Shown here: piece after piece, positions 44,097 through 52,816 of the stretch
Layout of the letters: the number at the start of each line of letters is the position of its first letter
Numbering within the stretch: the stretch's first letter is position 1
Assembly (NCBI RefSeq): GCF_000732625.1
Contig: NZ_JPJI01000026.1
Coordinates: 461,014-525,013 of the forward strand
Direction of reading: 5' to 3'
Source: Nonlabens ulvanivorans
Lineage (GTDB): Bacteria > Bacteroidota > Bacteroidia > Flavobacteriales > Flavobacteriaceae
Length of the DNA stretch: 64,000 bases
Notes under the pieces: model-generated
What the model was told of the DNA's origin: nothing
Seen by the model: the letters and a program-made list of their open reading frames with translations, nothing else
Database searches by the model: none
Translations under genes and position numbers: made by a program

Positions 44097-45176
44097 TTAG
44101 ACATCAAACTCAATTTCAAAATCTGCTATAATTTCTTGAACGCATTTCTCACTTGATTCAAAGTACTCACTATCTTTTGAAGCATGATACCTAGCCCTAT
44201 ACTTTTCAAAAGAACCATTCCTATAAGATTCTGGTAATTGTGGATGCACATAATACTTTTTACATACCGTTCTCGTGTTTCCTAGAGCATCTGCAGCTGC
44301 GTCCAATGATTTAAGAATATTTTTCTCACAGCCCTTTTCATCATCATAAAGATCTAATTCTATAAGACTTTTAAAAAACTCACGTGTCGCGCCCCAAGTT
44401 CTGAAATCTTTTGCACTAAAAATATCACCTGCAACGTCATGAATATAGTCATTAATCATTCCACTATCTATAGATTGATGTTGTCCATGCTTATCATAGT
44501 ATTGAAATAATTCCCATCCCGGTATTTCCTCACATTGATGGATATGATCTACCAGATCTGAATCCTCGATACTGGTTTCTTGCGACACACCTTTTTTCCC
44601 AACAAATGAAAACAGTACACCTTGATCAGTATCCTTAACATGTCTGGTGCGCATGGTTGATAAGCCATAAGTATCATTCTTATCTGCATAGTGTTGATTA
44701 CCTACTCTTATGTAAGTTTGATCCATGATGCTTAAAACTAGGGCGAGACACTTAGATTGTGGCATTCCATCTTGATCAAGATCATTTTCCAATCTCTTTC
44801 TTATCTTAGGCAACACCTTTGCAAAAGCAGACATTTTAAAAAACTTAGTTTGATTGCGTAATAGCGACCACATGTCATGATATAAATAGACTTTTCTACC
44901 TTTATCATCGCGACCTACTACTTGTAAATGCCCATTAGGCAGTTCACTAATCCTAACCTCACTCCATGCCGGTGGAATCACCAAAGATTTAATTCTTTTA
45001 AGCTGTTTTTTATCAACTAGACGCTCTTTATTATGAATTAAGTAAGTGAATCCTCTACCATACTTTTTGCGGTAAATATTTAAATGATCGTTATGTATAT
45101 ACACTAGATCTGCTAGTTGAGCCGCTGCTTCTGGTTGAGTAAGGCATTCTTTTATTTGATCTGGTGATAAAGTCAT
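44097..45176 (-). CDS. DNA topoisomerase IB (poxvirus-like)
   Basis: A 359-aa topoisomerase that relaxes supercoils by a transient 3'-phosphotyrosyl bond. The family is shown by GRGFTYLIHNKERLVDKKQL and SLVIPPAWSEVRISELPNG, DRKGRKVYLYHDMW-like text at the N-domain, then the catalytic domain with YIRVGNQHYADKNDTYGLSTMRTRHV and KDFRTWGATREFF, and the nucleophile Tyr in TVCKKYYVHPQL (the first or second Tyr). The overall size equals that of bacterial TopIB. It is convergent with the preceding plus-strand gene. Confidence 0.92.
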   Translation of the reverse strand: MTLSPDQIKECLTQPEAAAQLADLVYIHNDHLNIYRKKYGRGFTYLIHNKERLVDKKQLKRIKSLVIPPAWSEVRISELPNGHLQVVGRDDKGRKVYLYHDMWSLLRNQTKFFKMSAFAKVLPKIRKRLENDLDQDGMPQSKCLALVLSIMDQTYIRVGNQHYADKNDTYGLSTMRTRHVKDTDQGVLFSFVGKKGVSQETSIEDSDLVDHIHQCEEIPGWELFQYYDKHGQHQSIDSGMINDYIHDVAGDIFSAKDFRTWGATREFFKSLIELDLYDDEKGCEKNILKSLDAAADALGNTRTVCKKYYVHPQLPESYRNGSFEKYRARYHASKDSEYFESSEKCVQEIIADFEIEFDV

Positions 45177-45221
45177 GACTTAAAAATAGAACAGAAACCT
45201 ACTTTCAAAACATAAAAAAAG

Positions 45222-45242
45222 GCTAATTCTGAAACAATTAGC
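45222..45242 (-). terminator. Terminator of lipB
   Basis: A 7-bp stem (GCTAATT / AATTAGC) with a 7-nt loop; on the minus strand it is followed by CTTTTTTTATG. It lies 18 nt past the lipB stop. Confidence 0.65.
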
Positions 45243-45259
45243 GTAGTAAACTCAGGTTT

Positions 45260-45955
45260 TTAAACGAGTTCTGCTTCAAACAATTCTGAAAAATAAAGTT
45301 TGATTTTCTCTTTTACTTCATCTTCATTCACTGGTCGCTTTAACTCTGCAGCAAGTGAAGTGACTGCTTTGTCTTCTATACCACATGGGATAATATGATC
45401 AAAGTAGCCTAAGTTAGTATTTACATTAAATGCAAATCCATGCATGGTCACCCAGCGACTAGCACGCACGCCCATTGCACAAATCTTGCGAGCAAATGGT
45501 GTTCCTACATCTAGCCACACACCTGTTTCTCCATCGCTACGCTCTCCTTTAAGACCATAATCAGCAAGGATTTTAATAAAGATTTCTTCTAGGAAACGTA
45601 AGTATTTATGAATATCTGTAAAGAAGTTTTCTAGGTCTAGTATAGGATAACCTACAATCTGTCCTGGCCCATGGTAGGTAATATCACCACCACGATTGAT
45701 TTTATAAAAAGTAGCGCCTATGTTTTTAAGCAAACTTTCGTTAGCGAGTAAATTTTCAAGATCACCACTTTTACCTAATGTATATACGTGATCATGCTCT
45801 ACAAATAGTAAATGATTATCAGTTTCTAGACCTGCATCTTCTCTCCTATTCTTAATTTTTACATCAATAATATCTTTGAAAAGTTGTTCTTGATGATCCC
45901 AAGTTTCTTTATAATCCTTGCGACCCAAATCTTTAAACTGCACTTGTTTATTCAT
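45260..45955 (-). CDS. lipB: Octanoyltransferase LipB
   Basis: LipB moves octanoyl from acyl carrier protein to lipoyl domains, the first step of lipoate synthesis. The 231-aa protein shows GGDITYHGPGQIVGYPILDL, the Lys in FARKICAMGVRASRWVTMHG and the Cys in DHIIPCGIEDKAVTSL, the residues that form its Lys-Cys pair. The leading segment ETDNHLLFVEHDHVYTLGKSG is the N-terminal family block. A decayed partial copy lies 0.5 kb upstream at 46487-46978. Confidence 0.96.
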   Translation of the reverse strand: MNKQVQFKDLGRKDYKETWDHQEQLFKDIIDVKIKNRREDAGLETDNHLLFVEHDHVYTLGKSGDLENLLANESLLKNIGATFYKINRGGDITYHGPGQIVGYPILDLENFFTDIHKYLRFLEEIFIKILADYGLKGERSDGETGVWLDVGTPFARKICAMGVRASRWVTMHGFAFNVNTNLGYFDHIIPCGIEDKAVTSLAAELKRPVNEDEVKEKIKLYFSELFEAELV

Positions 45956-45959
45956 ATGG

Positions 45960-45967
45960 CAAAGGTA
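45960..45967 (-). promoter_or_regulatory. Candidate -7 element of lipB
   Basis: The minus strand reads TACCTTTG, an exact TAnnTTTG match 5 nt before the lipB ATG. In the upstream lipB remnant the same box reads TACCATTG, one base changed. A -33 element was not found. Confidence 0.4.
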
Positions 45968-46023
45968 AAACTTGCAGTCTTAAAACTATCAGACTAGTAT
46001 CTTAAAAAAGCAATAAGACCTAT

Positions 46024-46407
46024 CTAATTATATACAATCTCATTATTTATTTCTCTTAATTCACTCAAGGTTAAATCATATCGCTCATCAAATAGATTAT
46101 CATTCACAATATCTTGCCATGAATTTGTATCATAGACATCTTTAGTGATAATAATAAGCGTTAATTCTTTATTCCCGGAAAAGACACTTTCATCCACAGA
46201 AAACAGATTGCTGCTCATAGATTGGATTATTCTTGAAGATTCAAGACTAGAATCTTCAAACGAAGAAATTACAGAATTATCAAAATCAAAGGCGATATAA
46301 ATCTCTTCACTAGAGTTGTTAGTTACATTAAACGTGTTATAATCTTCTTCAATCGAACAAGAAACAATAGTAACTACAGCGATAAATAAAAAAATAAGGC
46401 GTTTCAT
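46024..46407 (-). CDS. Small lipoprotein (127 aa)
   Basis: A 127-aa protein with a lipoprotein signal (RLIFLFIAVVTIVSCS). Its beginning, SIEEDYNTFNVTNNSSEEIY, resembles the starts of the two lipoproteins at 60627 and 61134 (SIEDDQREYNLIFSNESNVP and TKEENLSTFSIKIDNTSTST), so it is a diverged member of one small family; it lacks their shared C-terminus and Cys residues. It lies between lipB and its decayed copy. Confidence 0.65.
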   Translation of the reverse strand: MKRLIFLFIAVVTIVSCSIEEDYNTFNVTNNSSEEIYIAFDFDNSVISSFEDSSLESSRIIQSMSSNLFSVDESVFSGNKELTLIIITKDVYDTNSWQDIVNDNLFDERYDLTLSELREINNEIVYN

Positions 46408-46486
46408 AAAATTGGTTGATTATATAAAAGGTAATGCTTTTACAGTATTATAGATGCGTGTTTAACTTATAGGTTGCTTAAAAAAG

Positions 46487-46978
46487 CTAGTTATTTTTAT
46501 TTAAAATAATCAGCGCAGCAATCACACCTGTTTCTCGATCGCTACGCTTTTCTTTAAGACCATAGTCTGCAAGAATTTTAATAAAAATTTCTTCTAGAAA
46601 ACGCAAGTATTTATGAATATCAGTAAAGAAATTTTTGAGGACTAGTGTAGGATAACAAAGAATTTGTCGAGGACCAAGAATAGGTAATATCACCACCACA
46701 ATTGATTTTATAAAAAGTAGCGCCTATGTTTTTAAGCAAACTTTCGTTAGCGAGTAAGTTTTCAAGATCACCACTTTTACCTAATGTATATATATATATA
46801 TGATCATGCTCTACAAATAGTAAATGATTATCAGTTTCTAGACCTGCATCTTCTCTCCAAATCTTAATTTTTATATCAATTATATTTTTGAAAAGTTGCA
46901 CTTGATGATCCTAAGTATCTTTATAATCCTTGCGATCTAAAATCTTTAAACTGCACTTGTTTATGCATATGGCAATGG
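46487..46978 (-). pseudogene. Chimeric remnant: 5' two-thirds of lipB fused to the 3' end of a Pmp3/YqaE gene
   Basis: From about 46978 down to 46523 the minus strand matches the lipB promoter region and its first ~150 codons at most positions. Lesions are an inserted base near codon 9-10, a Trp-to-stop change (TGG to TAG) near codon 18, a TA-run lengthened by 6 bp (in frame) and an inserted base near HGPGQ. The catalytic C-terminal third is missing. From about 46525 to 46487 the sequence instead matches the last ~13 codons of the Pmp3/YqaE gene at 47795 (ending VIAALIILNK, 30 of 36 nt identical beyond one codon gap). It cannot make a working LipB. See findings. Confidence 0.9.
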
Positions 46979-47022
46979 TAAAATTTATAACGTCTAAATT
47001 ATAAGAGCCATCTCAGAATACA

Positions 47023-47751
47023 TTAAGGTTCAATTTCATGGATTATATTTTGTAGATGCTCTCTATGTTCTTTCAATTGATCTCTAAATTGATATAATTC
47101 AAATTGATAAGCGTCAAACACAATTAAATTAAAATAAGTTACTCTATTACGATAATCACAGCTTTCATTAAAGTAAGTCATACAGTCATCATTGCATTCT
47201 CCTTGAGATATAAATGCTGTAAACCAACTATTATTATCTTTCAAATAATTCATATTTTCATGCAGAACATTTTGAGCAGATTTTATATAAATATCAGATA
47301 TTTTGGAATAAGCATTATAGTCTGCCGTTATTTTTTGAGAAAGCAATGATAAAGAGTCATTATCTGATCTAATCATATCTGATCTGACTGCAGCGCGATT
47401 ATCTATTTCAGGATACAAAAACCCAAAAAGCATTTGATTACAATTTTCACAGTTTGAAATGGGTTCGTCCGTTGGTGTGTAAATAATTTTTGAAATAATG
47501 GGCTCAAAAGCTTCATATTGCTCCATAACCATGTCTAATTCTTGAATATGCTGATCCATATAAGTAAGGACCGTTTGAGCATGCTTGAGATTGTCTTGCT
47601 CAATTTTTGCTTGTGCATTTTTATTATTAAGCCATAATGCAATTAAAATTCCAGCAACCACAAGAACTATTTCACCAATAGCATATAGCAGGTATTTTCT
47701 AAATGAACGTGCACGAATAGTATTAAATCTTAATTTATTGAAGATCTTCAT
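47023..47751 (-). CDS. DUF6090 family protein
   Basis: A 242-aa protein (ATG at 47751; a TTG one codon upstream is less likely). The start RARSFRKYLLYAIGEIVLVV with one membrane span (IGEIVLVVAGILIALWLNN) is the hallmark of DUF6090, a Bacteroidota-specific family of unknown function often in tandem. The rest is predicted helical with four Cys in a small region (ISNCENCNQM, QGECNDDCMTYFNESC). It is co-directional with lipB and its remnant. Confidence 0.8.
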   Translation of the reverse strand: MKIFNKLRFNTIRARSFRKYLLYAIGEIVLVVAGILIALWLNNKNAQAKIEQDNLKHAQTVLTYMDQHIQELDMVMEQYEAFEPIISKIIYTPTDEPISNCENCNQMLFGFLYPEIDNRAAVRSDMIRSDNDSLSLLSQKITADYNAYSKISDIYIKSAQNVLHENMNYLKDNNSWFTAFISQGECNDDCMTYFNESCDYRNRVTYFNLIVFDAYQFELYQFRDQLKEHREHLQNIIHEIEP

Positions 47752-47794
47752 CAAAAAGTAATTTTATTAAAAGTAATAAAAGAACTCTAATTCA

Positions 47795-47953
47795 CTAATC
47801 GTTACCTTTATTAAGTATAATCAGTGCAGCAATCACCCCAGGAACCCAACCTAGACAGGTCAGTATAAAAACAATTAAAATAGAACCACATCCTTTTCCT
47901 ATCACAGATAATGGAGGGAAAATAATTGCAAGTAATACACGCCAGAAACTCAT
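47795..47953 (-). CDS. Pmp3/YqaE family small membrane protein (52 aa)
   Basis: A 52-aa protein with two membrane spans: VLLAIIFPPLSVIGKGCGSI and LIVFILTCLGWVPGVIAALI, ending ILNKGND. The PPLSV and GWVPGVIAAL motifs define the Pmp3/YqaE/UPF0057 family, linked to salt and membrane-potential stress. Its last ~13 codons recur at 46487-46525 in the lipB remnant. Confidence 0.9.
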   Translation of the reverse strand: MSFWRVLLAIIFPPLSVIGKGCGSILIVFILTCLGWVPGVIAALIILNKGND

Positions 47954-48063
47954 ATATTTATTCAGTAATCAGTTGGAAAAAAAATTAAAACTATACTTAA
48001 ATAGTAAATGCTTTAAGGAACAAAATGTCCCATAACTAAAAATAGGACTCTATAAAAACAATT

Positions 48064-48093
48064 TTGTTACACCATGTAAGCAAGTTATCTTTG
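48064..48093 (+). promoter_or_regulatory. Promoter of lysS
   Basis: TTG at 48064-48066, a 19-nt spacer and TATCTTTG at 48086-48093 match the Bacteroidota consensus (TTG-N17-23-TAnnTTTG) fully. The ATG follows 20 nt later. Confidence 0.75.
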
Positions 48094-48113
48094 CAAGCTT
48101 AATAAATTAAGAC

Positions 48114-49805
48114 ATGAATCCACTTTCTGAACAAGAAATCATACGCCGCGAGAAACTAGGCAAATTGCGTGAGATGGGAATTGATCCTTATCCAGCAGCT
48201 TTATATCCTGTAGATAACACATCTACATCCATAAAAGCAGATTTCAAAGAAGGTAAACAGGTAAACGTTGCAGGACGTTTAATGTCTAGACGTATCGCTG
48301 GAGCAGCCTCATTTGCAGAGCTTCAAGATAGTGAAGGCCGCATTCAAGTTTATTTTAATCGCGATGAAATCTGTCCTGGCGACGATAAATCACAATATAA
48401 TGATGTTTATAAAAAGCTTCTAGATATAGGAGATATTATAGGTATAGAAGGAGAATTATTTAAAACACAGGTGGGCGAAATGACCATCATGGTTAAAAAA
48501 TTCACACTTCTTACTAAAGCATTAAAACCATTACCATTACCTAAAGTTGATGCAGAAGGTAAAGTACATGACGGATTTGTAGATCCAGAAATGCGTTATC
48601 GCCAGCGTTATGCAGACCTAGTGGTAAATCCACAGGTGAAAGAAGTTTTTGTAAAACGTACAAAGTTATTTAACGCCATGCGCAACTTCTTTAATGAGCG
48701 CGAGTACTTTGAAGTAGAAACTCCTATCCTACAACCTATCCCAGGTGGAGCTGCTGCACGTCCTTTTATTACACATCACAATTCATTAGACATACCGCTT
48801 TATATGCGTATTGCAAATGAGTTGTATTTGAAAAGATTAATCGTAGGTGGTTTTGATGGTGTGTATGAGTTCAGTAAAAACTTCCGTAATGAAGGTATGG
48901 ATCGTACTCATAATCCAGAGTTTACCGCAATGGAGATCTATGTAGCATATAAGGACTACAACTGGATGATGGATTTTACAGAGCGTCTTTTAGAACATTG
49001 TGCTGTTTCTGTTAATGGAAAAACAAATAGTCAATTTGGAGATCAAACAATAGAGTGGAAAGCTCCTTATCCTAGAATCACCATGCGTCAATCGATCATT
49101 GATTTTACAGGATTTGATATTGATGGAAAAAGTGAGGCTGAGTTATACGCTTTCGCGAAAGCGGAAGGAATAGACGTAGATGCCACAATGGGTAAAGGAA
49201 AGCTTATCGATGAAATCTTTGGAGAGAAATGTGAAGGAAACTATATCCAACCTACCTTCATCACAGATTACCCTAAAGAGATGTCACCGTTATGTAAAGC
49301 GCATAGAGATAACCCAGAACTTACAGAACGTTTTGAACTTATGGTGTGTGGTAAAGAGATTGCAAACGCTTACTCTGAGTTGAATGACCCTATTGATCAA
49401 CGTGAGCGTTTTGAAGCTCAAGTTGCACTAGCAGACCGTGGTGATGATGAGGCGATGTTCATCGACCAAGACTTTTTAAGAGCACTAGAATACGGTATGC
49501 CACCTACCAGTGGACTAGGAATAGGAATGGATCGTTTAATCATGTTTTTAACTAATAATCCATCAATACAAGAAGTATTATTCTTCCCTCAAATGAAACC
49601 TGAGAAGAAAGCACTAGACCTTACTGAAGATGAAAAAACCGTTTTTGATATTCTTAAAAAACAAACAGAAATGGATTTAAATGAACTTAAAGGACAAGTT
49701 GGTTTAAGTAATAAAAAATGGGACAAAGCCGTAAAAGGATTGAACGCAAAAAAGATCACTAAAGTTGAAAAGACTGATGAATCTTTAATTATCAAGACTA
49801 TTTAA
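48114..49805 (+). CDS. lysS: Lysyl-tRNA synthetase, class II
   Basis: A 563-aa class II enzyme that charges tRNA-Lys. The OB-fold region contains VNVAGRLMSRRIAGAASFAEL, and the class II motifs follow: VNPQVKEVFVKRTKLFNAMR with FFNEREYFEVETPILQPIPG (motif 1), FRNEGMDRTHNPEFTAMEIY (motif 2) and GMPPTSGLGIGMDRLIMFLT (motif 3). The last ~70 residues (EKKALDLTEDEKTVFDILKK) are an extra domain beyond the usual ~500 residues, a feature seen in Bacteroidota LysRS. AFAKA near 346-350 comes from a palindrome copy in a variable part. Confidence 0.96.
   Translation: MNPLSEQEIIRREKLGKLREMGIDPYPAALYPVDNTSTSIKADFKEGKQVNVAGRLMSRRIAGAASFAELQDSEGRIQVYFNRDEICPGDDKSQYNDVYKKLLDIGDIIGIEGELFKTQVGEMTIMVKKFTLLTKALKPLPLPKVDAEGKVHDGFVDPEMRYRQRYADLVVNPQVKEVFVKRTKLFNAMRNFFNEREYFEVETPILQPIPGGAAARPFITHHNSLDIPLYMRIANELYLKRLIVGGFDGVYEFSKNFRNEGMDRTHNPEFTAMEIYVAYKDYNWMMDFTERLLEHCAVSVNGKTNSQFGDQTIEWKAPYPRITMRQSIIDFTGFDIDGKSEAELYAFAKAEGIDVDATMGKGKLIDEIFGEKCEGNYIQPTFITDYPKEMSPLCKAHRDNPELTERFELMVCGKEIANAYSELNDPIDQRERFEAQVALADRGDDEAMFIDQDFLRALEYGMPPTSGLGIGMDRLIMFLTNNPSIQEVLFFPQMKPEKKALDLTEDEKTVFDILKKQTEMDLNELKGQVGLSNKKWDKAVKGLNAKKITKVEKTDESLIIKTI
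49148..49163. repeat. 16-bp palindrome, exact copy
   Basis: Inside lysS, read as AFAKA between motifs 2 and 3. Confidence 0.95.
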
Positions 49806-49844
49806 TACGTAATCAGTCGTTTTTAAAAATATAAAAAAATATAC

Positions 49845-50414
49845 ATGAAAAATATTATATCCTTAGTTGCCATTTTAATAATTGCAGCATCTTGTCAAGA
49901 AACTCAAAAAGTTGTTTTTATTGATAATGCTAAAGTTTATGAAGAATATCAAGAAAAAATAGATCTAGAAGCGTCTATAACTAAAAGACAAGAGGACTTT
50001 AAAAAGAGAACAGATAGCCTAGCGATGGCTTACCAAATGGAAGCCGCACCTCTTCAAGCCAAATTTAATAACCTGAGTCAACAACAACAGCAAACAAATC
50101 CAGAAATCGTAGCTTTTGGTAAAAAATGGCAGATGATAGAATCACAAATCAAAACTCAAGAACAAAGCATGCAAGAGCAACTTGAAAATAATTTGAAAGA
50201 ACTCGATACTCATGTAGAGGAATTTATTGCTGCTCATGCAAAAAAGAACAATTATGCGTTTGTTTTAGGTAAAAATAAATCTGGTGGATTAATCTACGGG
50301 AATGAATCTAGCAATATTACTGAAACTGTTATTAAAGAAATAAACGCTTCTTATAAAGGTAAAAACAGTTCTACTGAAACGTCTTCAGAAACCGAAGAAG
50401 TAACTGAAGAATAA
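49845..50414 (+). CDS. OmpH/Skp-like periplasmic lipoprotein
   Basis: A 189-aa protein: lipoprotein signal (KNIISLVAILIIAASC), then VVFIDNAKVYEEYQEKIDLE, a start like OmpH/Skp chaperones (strand then long helices). The middle is a predicted coiled coil (EQSMQEQLENNLKELDTHVEE), followed by KKNNYAFVLGKNKSGGLIYG and an acidic, Thr/Ser-rich tail. Skp holds unfolded outer-membrane proteins; here the lipid anchor is unusual for Skp but common in related flavobacterial proteins. It is 39 bp downstream of lysS. Confidence 0.78.
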   Translation: MKNIISLVAILIIAASCQETQKVVFIDNAKVYEEYQEKIDLEASITKRQEDFKKRTDSLAMAYQMEAAPLQAKFNNLSQQQQQTNPEIVAFGKKWQMIESQIKTQEQSMQEQLENNLKELDTHVEEFIAAHAKKNNYAFVLGKNKSGGLIYGNESSNITETVIKEINASYKGKNSSTETSSETEEVTEE

Positions 50415-50446
50415 GATATTACAAATATTTTATTTTTATTAAAATT

Positions 50447-50475
50447 AAAAAGTCAAGCCATGTGCTTGACTTTTT
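50447..50475 (+). terminator. Terminator after the OmpH-like gene
   Basis: A 12-bp stem (AAAAAGTCAAGC / GCTTGACTTTTT) with a 5-nt loop and nine T's. It lies 32 nt past the stop. Confidence 0.9.
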
Positions 50476-50544
50476 TTTTGAGTTGTGATTAAACCTTTTT
50501 ATCTATACACTAGTCATAGAAGTGTAACAAATAATATAAATAAC

Positions 50545-50970
50545 ATGAAAAAGATAATCGTTTTAATTGCCTTAATGGCAATGACAGTTGCTCAAGCACA
50601 ACAAGGTAGAAAAGGAGATCGAGGAGAAAAAATGAAAGATGTTACTCCTCAAGAAATGGCAACATTTCAATCTAAAAAATTAACACTAGCATTAGACCTT
50701 TCTGATCAACAAGAAAAAGAAGTATATCAAGTACTTTTTAAACAAGCAGAGAAAAGAGAGGCTAATAAAATTTCACGTGAAGATCGTGAGAAATTATCTG
50801 ATGATCAGAAGAAAGAAGCTCGATTAAAAATTCTAGATGAAAAAATAGCCGTCAAACGAAAAATGAAAAAGATTCTTAACAACGACCAGTATGCAGAATG
50901 GGAGAAAATGATGCAACAAAGAGCAAAAAAACGCGGTAAAGGCGATAAAAAAAGAAGAAATAGAGATTAG
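50545..50970 (+). CDS. Small basic periplasmic protein (Spy/DUF4890-like)
   Basis: 141 aa from the ATG at 50545, which starts a signal peptide (KKIIVLIALMAMTVAQAQQ). The mature part is helical and charged: MATFQSKKLTLALDLSDQQE, VLFKQAEKREANKISREDRE, MKKILNNDQYAEWEKMMQQR, with a Lys/Arg tail. LSDQQ and NNDQYAEWE resemble the LTxxQ-type repeats of Spy/CpxP-like chaperones. An upstream start would add residues before the signal and is rejected. Confidence 0.72.
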   Translation: MKKIIVLIALMAMTVAQAQQGRKGDRGEKMKDVTPQEMATFQSKKLTLALDLSDQQEKEVYQVLFKQAEKREANKISREDREKLSDDQKKEARLKILDEKIAVKRKMKKILNNDQYAEWEKMMQQRAKKRGKGDKKRRNRD

Positions 50971-50993
50971 TTTGATTTAGTTTAGTTTGGTTT

Positions 50994-51027
50994 AAAAGTC
51001 CTTATCATGAGAATGTTAAGGGCTTTT
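50994..51027 (+). terminator. Probable terminator
   Basis: An 11-bp stem with one G-T pair (AAAAGTCCTTA / TAAGGGCTTTT) and a 12-nt loop, then ATTTTGTTT. It lies 23 nt past the stop at 50970. Confidence 0.65.
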
Positions 51028-51080
51028 ATTTTGTTTAACTATTTTATTTCTTATTTTTAAAATCTTGAAAAACAACAATC

Positions 51081-51455
51081 ATGAAAAAATTACTTTTTAT
51101 TATAGCAGTATCAGTTGCAGGTCTAGGCTATGCACAAACACCTCAAATAACTGACGCTCAATTAGAAAACAGTCGTGTGATCTCAGAGAAGAACGATAAG
51201 CTTAATGCAATTGTAGATCAAAAAGTAGATCAAATCATGACATTAGGGAATGTAGATGCTAAAAGAAGAGGTGAATTACTTGAGCTAGTTCACGAAAAAG
51301 AGACTCAAACATTAAGTGTTAAAAGAGAGAATCTTTCTGATATCGCAATGCAGTCGAAAATTAATGACATACGTGATTCATTTGAAACAAAATTAAAAGC
51401 ATTCTTAGGAGAAGAAAAATACGCAATGGTAAAAAATGCGATCAGTCCTAAGTAA
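51081..51455 (+). CDS. Small periplasmic helical protein (124 aa)
   Basis: A 124-aa protein with signal peptide (KKLLFIIAVSVAGLGYAQ). The mature part is mostly helix: DAQLENSRVISEKNDKLNAI, VDAKRRGELLELVHEKETQT, and SFETKLKAFLGEEKYAMVKN. The closing FLGEEKYAMVK resembles the end of the previous gene's NNDQYAEWEKM (a LTxxQ-like unit), so the two may be distant relatives in a Spy-like family. Unknown function. Confidence 0.7.
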   Translation: MKKLLFIIAVSVAGLGYAQTPQITDAQLENSRVISEKNDKLNAIVDQKVDQIMTLGNVDAKRRGELLELVHEKETQTLSVKRENLSDIAMQSKINDIRDSFETKLKAFLGEEKYAMVKNAISPK

Positions 51456-51471
51456 AAAATTAATTCATATA

Positions 51472-51509
51472 TATAAAAAAGCCGTTTCAAATGAAACGGC
51501 TTTTTTATA
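51472..51509. terminator. Bidirectional terminator, 18-bp stem
   Basis: TATAAAAAAGCCGTTTCA and its exact complement around a 2-nt loop, between the 51081 gene (plus) and hemL (minus), with A/T runs on both flanks. Confidence 0.9.
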
Positions 51510-51523
51510 TATGATTTTTCAAA

Positions 51524-52816
51524 CTACCAATCTGCTACTACTTCTCTAGTCGCTTCAATAGTTTTGTCTATATCCTCATTACTCAAGGCATTGTTTAAGA
51601 AATAACTTTCAAATGCACTCGGTGGTAAATAAACACCACGCTTTAAAAGTCCGTGGAAAAATTTCTTAAACCATTCATTATTTCCAGTGGCTGCACTAGC
51701 AAAGTCGATTACAGGCTGATCTGTAAAATGCACAGACATCATTGAGCCATATCTATTAATTTGATACGGCATTCCTTTCTCTGTTAAAACAGTATCAATT
51801 CCTTTATGAAGTCGTTCTGTTTTTTGGGCTAGACTTGAAAAAATATATGGGTTGTTATTTAAATGAGATAGCATTGTTAAACCAGCACTCATCGCCAGCG
51901 GATTTCCACTCAAGGTTCCTGCTTGATATACTGGACCTAGAGGTGCTAGATGATTCATGATTTCTTGTCTCGCACCAAATGCTCCTACTGGCAATCCACC
52001 ACCTATCACTTTTCCATAAGTAACAATATCTGCTTTAACGCCAGTTGTTTCTTGCGCGCCACCTGCAGCAAGTCTGAAACCTGTCATTACCTCATCAAAA
52101 ATGAACAAGGAATCGTTCTCATCACACAAAGACCTTATACCTTCTAGAAAACCTTCTTGCGGTACAATACATCCCATATTACCAGCGATAGGCTCTATGA
52201 TTACGCAAGCTATTTCTCCTTCATTTTGCTTGAAAATATCAGCAACTTGTTCGAGATTATTGTACTGTGCTAGCAGAGTATCCTTTGCAGTACCTTGAGT
52301 TACACCAGGACTATTAGGACTACCAAAGGTAACCGCACCACTACCTGCTTGAATTAAGAATGAATCACTATGCCCGTGATAACATCCTGCAAATTTGATG
52401 ATTTTATCGCGTCCAGTGTATCCTCTTGCCAGTCTTACAGCACTCATACAGGCCTCAGTACCAGAATTAACCATACGTATTTGATCCACATTAGGCGCCA
52501 TAGAAACGGCAAGCTCTGCAATTTTTGTTTCTAATTCTGTAGGCATTCCGTACGAGGTACCTTTATCTGCGGCTGCTTTTACTGCATCTACAACAGGATC
52601 AAAGGCATGACCTAAAATCATAGGTCCCCATGAAGCTATATAATCAATAATTTTATTGCCATCGACATCATATAAATATGCGCCTTTAGCATGATCTACA
52701 AAAACAGGAGAACCACCTACAGCATTAAATGCACGAACAGGAGAATTGACTCCACCAGGAATTACTTTTTGCGCTTCTTTAAAAAGCGCACTACTACGTT
52801 GGTAACTAAATGACAT
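51524..52816 (-). CDS. hemL: Glutamate-1-semialdehyde 2,1-aminomutase
   Basis: HemL converts glutamate-1-semialdehyde to 5-aminolevulinate, using PLP, in tetrapyrrole synthesis. The 430-aa protein begins [20 protein letters not shown] (family start), with [40 protein letters not shown], the [12 protein letters not shown] block and the PLP Lys in [17 protein letters not shown]. Its ATG overlaps the stop of the upstream glucosaminidase gene (TAATG). Confidence 0.96.
   Translation of the reverse strand: MSFSYQRSSALFKEAQKVIPGGVNSPVRAFNAVGGSPVFVDHAKGAYLYDVDGNKIIDYIASWGPMILGHAFDPVVDAVKAAADKGTSYGMPTELETKIAELAVSMAPNVDQIRMVNSGTEACMSAVRLARGYTGRDKIIKFAGCYHGHSDSFLIQAGSGAVTFGSPNSPGVTQGTAKDTLLAQYNNLEQVADIFKQNEGEIACVIIEPIAGNMGCIVPQEGFLEGIRSLCDENDSLFIFDEVMTGFRLAAGGAQETTGVKADIVTYGKVIGGGLPVGAFGARQEIMNHLAPLGPVYQAGTLSGNPLAMSAGLTMLSHLNNNPYIFSSLAQKTERLHKGIDTVLTEKGMPYQINRYGSMMSVHFTDQPVIDFASAATGNNEWFKKFFHGLLKRGVYLPPSAFESYFLNNALSNEDIDKTIEATREVVADW

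Noticed and set aside
46487..46901. Two overlapping short minus-strand frames of 70 and 93 codons as real genes
   Set aside because: Both are pieces of the decayed lipB copy in different frames, interrupted by inserted bases.
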